Assembly (NCBI GenBank): GCA_001897745.1
Contig: MKUH01000001.1
Coordinates: 1 to 64,000 of the forward strand
DNA from: Candidatus Accumulibacter sp. 66-26
Lineage (GTDB): Bacteria; Pseudomonadota; Gammaproteobacteria; Burkholderiales; Rhodocyclaceae
Direction of reading: 5' to 3'
Length of the DNA: 64,000 bases
The notes below the pieces were generated by a model, which saw only the letters and a program-made list of their open reading frames with translations, did no database searches and was not told the origin of the DNA. Shown piece after piece: positions 25,623 through 32,674 of this stretch. Each line of letters opens with the position of its first letter. Positions within the stretch are counted from its first letter, which is position 1. The position numbers and the translations under genes are program-made.

Positions 25623-27886
25623 TCGGGAACAGCTCATCGCGTCCGGCCTCCAGATCGCAAGGTAACGAAACGTCCGCCAACGAAGCCGCGCGCCGCGCCG
25701 GCCCCGAGGGCGCTGCGCGCGGCCGGCTTTCCCTGCGCTCCCTGTGTCTGTGCGCCCTCTGCGTCGAAGGCGCCCTCCTCCACGCCGGCCGGGCGCTCGC
25801 CGAGGAAGCGACCGCGCTGCGCGAAGTCGTCGTCACCGCCAGCGGCGAAGCCCTCGCCGAACGGCACGCGGCGGTCACGCAGAAGACCGTGATCGACCGC
25901 GCCGAGATCGAAGCCCTCGGCGGCCTGAGCATCGGCGAAACGATCCGCAAGCTGCCCGGCATCGACGCCGGCCAGCACACCGGCGACGGCGCCCCGGCGG
26001 CCAACGCGCGCGGCCTCGGGCGCGACTCGGTGCAGTTCCTGGTCGACGGCGAGCGACCGAGCGCCAACGCCCGCTACGCGCTGACCACGGTCGGCCGCCT
26101 GCCGTCCGGCGAACTGGAGCGCATCGAAATTCTGCGCGGCGCCTCGGCCGAAAACGGCGGCGGCGCGCCGGTCACCGTCAATCTCGTGATGCGTAAGGCG
26201 CGCCCGCAGAACTCGACCAGCCTGAAGGCCGCGGCCGGCGTGCGCGGCGCGGAAGCCAACGGCCAGTTCACGGTCAGCCGGGGCGGCGGCGATGGCGGCT
26301 TCTCCTGGCTGCTGCCGCTCACCGTCAACCGCCACGGCATGGCGCTGGAAAAAACGCTGGAGCGCCGGAGCGCCAGCGGCGGCACCCCGACCCTGCGCCA
26401 GAACGAAGGGGAACGCAGCCCGTACACGCTCGACGAATTCATCCTCGCACCACGCCTGACCTGGAAGTCCGGCGGCGACAGCCTGACCCTGTGGCCCAGC
26501 CTCTACCACAACGAAGGCCGCCGCGACGCGACGCTGACGCGCAGCGCCTACGCCGACCCGGCGAACGGCTCCGGCCTCGCCGCCGACGGCGGCCGGGTGG
26601 ACCGCGAGGACAGCCGGCTGACCATCGCCCGCCTGCGCGCCGACGGCGAAAAACGCCTCGCCGGCGGCGGCAAGCTCACCGCCCGCGGCGCCGTGATGGA
26701 CGGCCGCCGGCGCAGCGATACGGCACGCGACTACCGCGATGCGGCCAACGCCAGCATCGCGCAGCTGCGCGAACGCCTGCAGCGCGATGAGACGGAAATC
26801 TCCGCCGCGCTGCGCCTCGACCGGCCGACCGGCGAAAAGCACGATCAGCTCGCCTCCTTCGGGCTCGAGCACAACGCCCTGCGCCGCAACGAAAGCCAGC
26901 AGACGAGCGACAGCGGCGGCGCCAGCAGTTTCGCCGGCGACTACACGGCACGCGAACGGCAATGGACGGCCTGGGCACAGCACGAATGGAGTCCGCGCAC
27001 GGCGCTCACGCTGACCGCCGGCCTGCGCGGCGAGGCCATCCGCCTCGAAGCCGAGGGGCGCGCGCAGAACCACGCGCAGCTCGCCCCCTCGCTCGCCGCG
27101 CGCTTCGACGCCGGGGGCGGCTGGATCCTGCGCTCCTCGCTCGGCGCCGGCATCAAGGCGCCCAAGCTCGACGAGATTTCCGCGCTCACCGTGCGCGGCG
27201 CCGGCGCCAACACGCCGCTCGAAGCCGACCGCGGCGGCAACCCGGACCTCAAGCCCGAACGCAACGTCAATCTCGAACTCGCCGCCGAGCGCCACCTCGC
27301 CGACGAACGCGGCGTGCTCGGCGTCAACGCCTGGCTGCGCCGCACCGAGGACTTCATCGAACGGCGCAGCACGCTGGAAGCCGGACGCTGGGTCGAGCGC
27401 CCGTGGAACGAAGGCACGGCGCGCCATTACGGCATCGAGTTCGACGCCAAGCTGCGCACCGGGCACCTGATCAAGGGCAGCGCCCTGCGCGCCCACCTGA
27501 CGCTGCCGCGCGGCCGCGTGGACGACGCGCGCCTCGGCCTCGCGCGCGATCCGCGCAATCTGCCGCGCTACCAGTTCACGCTCGGCTACGACCAGGCGCT
27601 GCCGTTCTGGCAGGCCAACGCCGGCTTCCAGCTCACGCACAACGGCCGCTCGCGTACCGCCGTCCCCGGCGAGAACGACGAAACGACGCGGCGCGGCACG
27701 CTGCTCGACGCCTTCGTCGTGCGCCGCCTGACGGCGAACGCCAACCTGCGCCTGTCGGCCGAGAACCTGCTGCGCGCCGACACCCGGCGCGAAGCGGGCG
27801 CCGCGGCCGGCAACGACGACTGGCGGCTCGCCTCGACCGAGCGCGGCCAGCGCACCTGGCTCCTCGCGCTCGAAGGCAAGTGGTAG
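25619..27886 (+). CDS. TonB-dependent receptor of unknown ligand
   Basis: This 755-residue outer-membrane receptor overlaps the preceding gene by ATGA. An unusually long N-terminus of about 37 residues precedes the hydrophobic signal segment (LCLCALCVEGALLHAGRALA). A TonB box-like LREVVVTASG follows, then a plug (RGLGRDSVQFLVDGERPS, LERIEILRGASAE) and a barrel ending LLALEGKW. It lacks the FRAP/NPDL boxes of the first receptor apart from NPDLKPERN. A second, smaller start within the leader cannot be excluded. Its place between the HmuS-like protein and its ExbB-like partner suggests transport of heme, a porphyrin product or a related compound. Confidence 0.82.
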   Translation: MIGNSSSRPASRSQGNETSANEAARRAGPEGAARGRLSLRSLCLCALCVEGALLHAGRALAEEATALREVVVTASGEALAERHAAVTQKTVIDRAEIEALGGLSIGETIRKLPGIDAGQHTGDGAPAANARGLGRDSVQFLVDGERPSANARYALTTVGRLPSGELERIEILRGASAENGGGAPVTVNLVMRKARPQNSTSLKAAAGVRGAEANGQFTVSRGGGDGGFSWLLPLTVNRHGMALEKTLERRSASGGTPTLRQNEGERSPYTLDEFILAPRLTWKSGGDSLTLWPSLYHNEGRRDATLTRSAYADPANGSGLAADGGRVDREDSRLTIARLRADGEKRLAGGGKLTARGAVMDGRRRSDTARDYRDAANASIAQLRERLQRDETEISAALRLDRPTGEKHDQLASFGLEHNALRRNESQQTSDSGGASSFAGDYTARERQWTAWAQHEWSPRTALTLTAGLRGEAIRLEAEGRAQNHAQLAPSLAARFDAGGGWILRSSLGAGIKAPKLDEISALTVRGAGANTPLEADRGGNPDLKPERNVNLELAAERHLADERGVLGVNAWLRRTEDFIERRSTLEAGRWVERPWNEGTARHYGIEFDAKLRTGHLIKGSALRAHLTLPRGRVDDARLGLARDPRNLPRYQFTLGYDQALPFWQANAGFQLTHNGRSRTAVPGENDETTRRGTLLDAFVVRRLTANANLRLSAENLLRADTRREAGAAAGNDDWRLASTERGQRTWLLALEGKW

Positions 27887-27954
27887 GCCGCGCGAACGCC
27901 GATTTCCCGAAGCACCCAACTCAATCAAAAACTCATCAAATCAAGGAGCAAAAG

Positions 27955-28476
27955 ATGTCCAGTCTTGTCGAAACGACCATGTACCAGATCTCGCAGATAT
28001 TCCTGCTGCCGACGCTGGGGCTGATCGCCATCCTCTTCCTCTACGCCTTCTGGGTACTCGGCGAATTCGGCGTGCTCGCCTGGCTGCGCCGCAGCGGCGG
28101 CGGCCGGCCCCTGCTCGCCGTCTTCCGCGCGCGCCCGGCGCTCGGCGTCGACGAACTCGACGTGCTCGCGCACAAGCAGCTCGAAGCGGCGCGCATCACC
28201 AGCCGCGTGACGCCGATGCTCGGCCTGGTGGCGACCATGATCCCGATGGGGCCGGCCCTCAAGTCGCTGTCCGACGGCAATCTCGCCAAGGTCTCGGACA
28301 ACCTCACGGTCGCCTTCTCCGCCGTCATCCTGGCGCTGATCGCCGCCTCGATCACCTACTGGGTGGTCAACGTGCGCCGCCGCTGGCTGGCCGAGGAACT
28401 GCTGGAAATCGAAGAACTGCGCGAAGAACTACGCCAGTCGCTGCGCGGCGCGGCACCGGCGGGAGGCGCGGCATGA
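27955..28476 (+). CDS. MotA/TolQ/ExbB-family proton channel protein
   Basis: This 173-residue inner-membrane protein has three helices: IFLLPTLGLIAILFLYAFWV (about 15-34), then about 80-100 and 112-140. The second and third match the pore helices of ExbB: TPMLGLVATMIPMGPAL aligns with the TLxxTAPFxGLxGTVxG region, and LTVAFSAVILALIAASIT with the last helix. It is shorter than the true ExbB at 43.7 kb and lacks most of its cytoplasmic loop. It starts behind AAGGAGC. With the overlapping DUF2149 gene it forms a likely proton-driven motor dedicated to this operon. Confidence 0.88.
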   Translation: MSSLVETTMYQISQIFLLPTLGLIAILFLYAFWVLGEFGVLAWLRRSGGGRPLLAVFRARPALGVDELDVLAHKQLEAARITSRVTPMLGLVATMIPMGPALKSLSDGNLAKVSDNLTVAFSAVILALIAASITYWVVNVRRRWLAEELLEIEELREELRQSLRGAAPAGGAA

Positions 28477-28826
28477 GCATGAAACTCCTGCACGAGCCGG
28501 AAACCGAGGATCCGATCCTCTCGGTGGTCAACCTGATCGACATCTTCCTCGTCATCATCGCCGCGCTGCTCATCACCGTGGCGCAGAACCCGCTGATCAA
28601 TCCCTTCAACAAGCAGGACGTGACGGTCATCACCGATCCCGGCAAGCCGACCATGGAAGTGATGATCAAGAAGGGCGAGAAGATCGAGAAGTACAAGGCG
28701 AACGGCAACATCGGCAGCGGCGATGGCGAAAAGGCCGGCGTCGCCTACCGCATGAAGGACGGCTCGATGGTCTACGTGCCGGAAGGCGGCGCGCCCGGCG
28801 GCGGCGCCCCGGCGAGCGCCCGATGA
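28473..28826 (+). CDS. DUF2149 protein with ExbD-like Asp helix
   Basis: This 117-residue protein has a short cytoplasmic N-terminus, one membrane helix and a periplasmic tail ending in a Gly/Pro/Ala-rich stretch. The helix reads NLIDIFLVIIAALLI with Asp23. The true ExbD in this window reads PLIDVMLVLLIIFMV with Asp25, so the proton-carrying Asp is in the same position. It overlaps the ExbB-like gene by ATGA and the next gene by ATGA, a tight translational unit. DUF2149 members are known beside HmuS-type genes; the ExbD equivalence is my reading. Confidence 0.85.
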   Translation: MSMKLLHEPETEDPILSVVNLIDIFLVIIAALLITVAQNPLINPFNKQDVTVITDPGKPTMEVMIKKGEKIEKYKANGNIGSGDGEKAGVAYRMKDGSMVYVPEGGAPGGGAPASAR

Positions 28827-29770
28827 CGCGCCTCGGCGCCGTCCTCGCGTTCGCGCTGTGGCTGGCCGGCAACGGCCCGGCAGCCGCGCGGGACGTCATC
28901 GTCGAAGCGAAAAGCGGACGGACGCTCGATCTCACGCAACTTGCCGACGCCGTCCGCCGGAGCGACTACGCCCTGCTCGGCGAACGCCACGACAACGCGG
29001 AGCACCACGCGCGGCGCGGCGAACTGATCCGCGCGCTCGGCGGCCGCGGCAGCGTCGTCGCCGAGCATCTGGAACGCGGCCGGCATTTCGCCGCGGGCGA
29101 GATCAGCAAGGGCGAAGAGAACGACAGGGACGGCGAAGGCAGCAATCTCGAAGCGGCGCTCGTCGCCGCCGACTTCGACCCGAAAGGCTGGCGCTGGCCG
29201 CTGCATCGCCCGCTGTTCGCCGCCGTGGCCGCCGCCGGCCTGCCGCTCGCAGGCGGCAACGTTGCGCGCGATCTCGCCCGGCGCATCGTGCAGGAAGGCG
29301 AAGCCGCCGTCCCGCCCGAACTCGCCGCCCTGCTCGCGCGCGCCCCGCTCAGCGCCGAGGCGCAGGCGCGCCAGGACGCCGACCAGATCGCCGGCCATTG
29401 CGGAATGCTCACGCCCGAGCGCCTGCCCGGCCACCGCCTGGCGCAGCGCACGCGCGACGCGGCGATGGCCGAGACGCTGCTCGCGCAGACCCGCAAGCCG
29501 GCCCTGCTGCTCGCCGGCAACGGCCATGTGCGCCTCGACTACGGCGTGCCGACGCTGCTCGCGCAGCTGGCGCCGGGTGCGAAGGTGGTCGTCGTCGGCT
29601 TCGTCGAAAGCGGCGAGGAACTCGCCAGCGCACGCCGCGACGGCCTGTACACCCATCTCTGGCTGGGCGCGCCGGCCGCGCGCGAAGATCCGTGCGCCGC
29701 CCTGCTCAAGACCGGCCTGCCGCCCGCCGGCGGCAAACCCGCTTCACCGCAAGCCCCGACACAACCCTAG
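28823..29770 (+). CDS. ChaN/PhuW-like iron-regulated heme-binding protein
   Basis: This 315-residue exported protein has a signal peptide (LGAVLAFALWLAGNGPAAA) without a lipobox. The ChaN-family (DUF399) motifs are LLGERHDNAEHH at about residue 51, VVAEHLERG, and LLAGNGHVRLDYGVP near 235. Campylobacter ChaN binds heme, and PhuW of Pseudomonas is a homologue beside a heme receptor. It overlaps the DUF2149 gene by ATGA. A role in holding heme or its product after uptake fits the operon. Confidence 0.85.
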   Translation: MTRLGAVLAFALWLAGNGPAAARDVIVEAKSGRTLDLTQLADAVRRSDYALLGERHDNAEHHARRGELIRALGGRGSVVAEHLERGRHFAAGEISKGEENDRDGEGSNLEAALVAADFDPKGWRWPLHRPLFAAVAAAGLPLAGGNVARDLARRIVQEGEAAVPPELAALLARAPLSAEAQARQDADQIAGHCGMLTPERLPGHRLAQRTRDAAMAETLLAQTRKPALLLAGNGHVRLDYGVPTLLAQLAPGAKVVVVGFVESGEELASARRDGLYTHLWLGAPAAREDPCAALLKTGLPPAGGKPASPQAPTQP

Positions 29771-29790
29771 CCAACACCACAGGAGAAACC

Positions 29791-30402
29791 ATGGCCCGTC
29801 ATACCGGTCCCCGCCTCAAGATCGTCCGCGCCCTCGGCGTCGAGCTGCCCGGACTCACGCGCAAAAGCCCCGGCGAGCGCGACTACCCGCCCGGCCAGCA
29901 CGGCCAGCGCCTGCGCAAGAAATCCGACTTCGGCATCAAGCTGATGGAAAAGCAGAAGCTGCGCTTCAACTACGGCGTCTCCGAACAGCAGATCCGCCGC
30001 CTCTTCCGCGAAGCCAAGACGGCCAAGGCGCCGACCGGCAACAAGCTGCTCGAACTGCTCGAACGCCGGCTCGACAACTTCGTCTTCCGCGCCGGCTTCG
30101 CGCCGACCGCCGTCGCCGCCCGCCAGCTCGTCAGCCACCGCCACGTGCGCCTGAACGGCAAGGCCGTCAGCATCGCCTCGATCCGCGTCCGCCCGGGCGA
30201 CACGATCACGCTGACCGAAAAAGGGCGCGGCATTCCGGTGGTCAGGGAAAGCCTCGCCGAACCCGCGCTCGCCCGTCCCGAATGGATCGCCTTCGACGCG
30301 GCGCAGGCGAGCGCCACCGTCGCCCGCCTGCCGGAAGCCAGCGAAGTTCCCTTCCCGATCGAAGTGCAGCACGTCGTCGAGTACTACGCCGTGCGCATGT
30401 AG
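29791..30402 (+). CDS. rpsD: Cysteine-free paralogue of ribosomal protein S4
   Basis: This 203-residue S4-family protein (S4 N-terminal domain, then the S4 RNA-binding domain at about 92-155, LDNFVFRAGFAPTAVAARQL) begins MARHTGPRLKIVRALGVELP. It contains no cysteine at all. S4 proteins of many bacteria carry two to four N-terminal Cys, which hold Zn or, in Thermus structures, an Fe-S cluster. It is not in a ribosomal operon: it follows the ChaN-like gene by 20 bases, behind AGGAGA, at the end of the Fur-controlled heme operon. A second copy used in iron or zinc shortage is plausible but not shown. Confidence 0.88.
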   Translation: MARHTGPRLKIVRALGVELPGLTRKSPGERDYPPGQHGQRLRKKSDFGIKLMEKQKLRFNYGVSEQQIRRLFREAKTAKAPTGNKLLELLERRLDNFVFRAGFAPTAVAARQLVSHRHVRLNGKAVSIASIRVRPGDTITLTEKGRGIPVVRESLAEPALARPEWIAFDAAQASATVARLPEASEVPFPIEVQHVVEYYAVRM

Positions 30403-30631
30403 GGCGGCGTTCTCGCCCGCCCCCCGGACGGCAAGCGCCCCGGCCGCCACCTCCTCACCGCCTCGCCCGCCCCGGCGGCCGGGGAGGTCGGGGCGGACGG
30501 CCTCTTTCCGCCGCATCGATCGGATGCGTCGCATCCGCCACATCCACCACCCCCGCCGTATTCAGACCTCGCCACCGCTGAAATCCATTCGCGCGGCCCC
30601 CGCGAAGCCGGCTTTCGAGAAACGGCATTAT
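30403..30631. other. Intergenic region after the S4 paralogue
   Basis: No gene is seen. It contains GC-rich sequence and no perfect terminator. The control elements for the sigma-factor operon begin at 30632. Confidence 0.4.
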
Positions 30632-30676
30632 TGCGAACAATTCTCATTGACACACCATGCCGAGCGGGCATATATT
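30632..30676 (+). promoter_or_regulatory. Fur-controlled promoter of the fecI-type operon
   Basis: A 7-1-7 Fur-like site, TGCGAAC-A-ATTCTCA (30632-30646), abuts a consensus TTGACA (-35, 30647-30652). TATATT (-10, 30671-30676) follows after 18 bases. Iron-loaded Fur should therefore repress the small open reading frames, sigma factor and anti-sigma factor downstream. Confidence 0.82.
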
Positions 30677-30707
30677 GAGAACCGCTCCTATTTAGAAGAG
30701 GTTCTCC

Positions 30708-30779
30708 ATGCCCCACCTGATTGCGAATGTCTGCATCGCCAGCGTCCTCCTGTGGGGAATGATGGCGCTCGGCATCTAG
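30708..30779 (+). CDS. Candidate 23-residue hydrophobic peptide
   Basis: An ATG behind AGAAGAGG opens a 23-codon frame (MPHLIANVCIASVLLWGMMA, then LGI) ending in TAG. It is one hydrophobic helix with a single Cys. It is the first frame on the Fur-controlled transcript. It could be a tiny membrane protein or a leader peptide; the only support is the ribosome site, position and composition. Confidence 0.45.
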   Translation: MPHLIANVCIASVLLWGMMALGI

Positions 30780-30820
30780 CCGCCGCCACCGTCCGTCCTC
30801 GACCCTCGCGGAGAAACGCC

Positions 30821-31027
30821 ATGCCTGTGAACGACCTCTGTGCCGGCGCCCTCAGCCTGCTCCTGCGCGCCGACGAAACCGGCTGCCCGAAATCCATCCG
30901 GCAGGCCGCCGATCTGCTCGACCGCCTGGCCGACTCGCCCGAACTCGACAGCGACACCCGCACGCTTTGCCAGCGCGCCAGCGACCGGCTGGGCAGCGGC
31001 GGCGCGCGCGCGATGCTTGGGGCCTGA
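30821..31027 (+). CDS. Small protein of unknown function upstream of fecI
   Basis: This 68-residue frame starts at an ATG behind GGAGAA and ends 9 bases before the sigma-factor start. The product looks like two amphipathic helices (SIRQAADLLDRLADSPEL and TRTLCQRASDRL) with three Cys and no signal peptide. I do not recognise the family. It is probably translated with the sigma factor. Confidence 0.6.
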   Translation: MPVNDLCAGALSLLLRADETGCPKSIRQAADLLDRLADSPELDSDTRTLCQRASDRLGSGGARAMLGA

Positions 31028-31036
31028 GTTCGCCCC

Positions 31037-31618
31037 TTGGAACTCGAGACGCTTTACGACGCGCGCTGCGTCCGGCTCGACGGCCCGCCCGACGCGGCGC
31101 ACGCCGGCGGGCTGATCGCGGCCTTCGTCCGCCACTACGACGACCTCGTCGCGCACGTCCGGCGCCACATCGGCTGTCGGGGCGGCGACCGGAGCGCGGC
31201 GCGCGACGTGGTACACGACGTCTGTCTCGAACTCATCGAAACGCCCGCGCACGATCCGATCGACGCCCCGCTTGCCTTCCTGCGCGAAATCGCCACGCGG
31301 CGCGCCATCGACCGCTACCGCGTCGAACAGAGACGCCGCGCCTGGGTCGAAAGCTGCGACGAACTGCCCGAGCGCGCCGACGAAAGCCCGGCCGGGCGCG
31401 ACCCGGCGCGCATCGTCGCCGGCCGCCAGCGCGTGCATATCCTGGCCGCCGCCATCGAAGCGCTGCCGCCGCGCTGCCGCGACGTTTTCGTCATGCACAA
31501 GATCCATGAACTGCCGCAGCGCGAGGTCGCCGACTATCTCGACATCTCGCTGAAGACCGTCGAAAAGCACCTGCGCCTCGGCGTCGCCGCCTGTCGCCGG
31601 GCGCTGGAGGCCGCGTGA
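31037..31618 (+). CDS. FecI-type ECF sigma factor
   Basis: This 193-residue sigma-70 family protein has region 2 (about 25-90, DVVHDVCLELIET) and region 4 (about 130-190). Region 4 has the FecI-like ending ALPPRCRDVFVMHKIHELPQ and VADYLDISLKTVEKHLRLG. The assigned start is TTG at 31037, since no ATG is available in the N-terminal part; the ribosome site is weak. It overlaps the FecR-like gene by GTGA. It should direct transcription of the siderophore-receptor gene that follows, after a signal relayed by FecR. Confidence 0.85.
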   Translation: MELETLYDARCVRLDGPPDAAHAGGLIAAFVRHYDDLVAHVRRHIGCRGGDRSAARDVVHDVCLELIETPAHDPIDAPLAFLREIATRRAIDRYRVEQRRRAWVESCDELPERADESPAGRDPARIVAGRQRVHILAAAIEALPPRCRDVFVMHKIHELPQREVADYLDISLKTVEKHLRLGVAACRRALEAA

Positions 31619-32502
31619 AGCCCGCCCCGCGACACGAGGCGCACGCCGAACCGCCGAAGCCCCCGGCGCCCCCGGCGTCCGCAGCCGATCTCGACGACGC
31701 GCTCGCCGCGGAACGCGCCGCCCTGAAGGCGCTGTTCCCGCTGCCGCCGCCGGGCCGGCGTAGCGTGCGCGGCGCGGCGGAAGCGCCGCGCACGCGCGCC
31801 GCCGGGGCGCTCGCCCTCGCCGCTATCGCGCTGCTCGGCGGCGGTTTGTACTGGTTCGACCCGGCCTATCGCAGCGAGCAGTACGCCAGCGCGGTCGGCG
31901 AACGGCGCGGAATCCAGCTCGCCGACGGCAGCCGCATCGACCTGAACGCGGCGACCCGGATCGACGTCAGCTGGCACCTGCGCAGCCGGCGCGTCGTCCT
32001 GCACGACGGACAGGCGCTCTTCGCCGTGGCGCCGGCGAGCTACCGCCCCTTCGAGGTGAACGCCGGCGACACGCGCATCCGCGTCGTCGGGACGGTGTTC
32101 GACGTGCGCAACGACGCCGGCGCGGTCGTCGTTTCCGTGCTCGAAGGACGCGTCCGGGTCGGCACGCCGGGGCAGGCGCCGATCCTGCTCGGCGCCGCCG
32201 AGGGCATCGCCAGCGCCCACGGCGAGCTCGGCCCAATGCGCCAGATCGACCCGCAAGCGGCCACCGCCTGGCGCTCCGGCCGCCTCGTGTTCGAGCGCAC
32301 GCCGCTCGCGGCGGCCCTGCGCGACATCCAGCGCCACCGGGACGCCCCCATCCGCCTGCACGGCGAACAGCTCGCCGGCCTCGAACTGTCCGGCGTGTTC
32401 GACAGCGAGCGCATCGACCAGCTGCTCGATCTGCTGCCCACCGTCCTGCCGCTCAGCCTGACCCGTCAGCCCGACGGCAGCGTCGACCTCGCCGCACGCT
32501 GA
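31615..32502 (+). CDS. FecR-type anti-sigma regulator
   Basis: This 295-residue inner-membrane protein has a cytoplasmic N-terminal segment (Pro/Ala-rich, about 1-60), one membrane helix (AGALALAAIALLGGGLYWF, about 62-80) and a periplasmic FecR domain (about 95-200, GIQLADGSRIDLNAATRID). A C-terminal STN-like part follows (GRLVFERTPLAAALRDIQRH). In FecR systems the periplasmic part reads the N-terminal extension of the loaded receptor and releases the sigma factor. The cytoplasmic segment is unlike the usual DUF4880 helix-rich domain, so anti-sigma contacts are less certain. Confidence 0.85.
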   Translation: MKPAPRHEAHAEPPKPPAPPASAADLDDALAAERAALKALFPLPPPGRRSVRGAAEAPRTRAAGALALAAIALLGGGLYWFDPAYRSEQYASAVGERRGIQLADGSRIDLNAATRIDVSWHLRSRRVVLHDGQALFAVAPASYRPFEVNAGDTRIRVVGTVFDVRNDAGAVVVSVLEGRVRVGTPGQAPILLGAAEGIASAHGELGPMRQIDPQAATAWRSGRLVFERTPLAAALRDIQRHRDAPIRLHGEQLAGLELSGVFDSERIDQLLDLLPTVLPLSLTRQPDGSVDLAAR

Positions 32503-32674
32503 GCGCCCAAAAACCCAGGACGCACCCCGGCCTCCCGCCGACCCGCGCGCTGTTCCGCTTCCCCCACTTCGGGCCGCGGCGCACCGCGCTAAAAATATTT
32601 TCAGCGCGAGGTAGGGTAGACGAGGTCGCCATTCGACAACTCCTCGACGACCCATCATTTCGAGGAGCTTTTAC

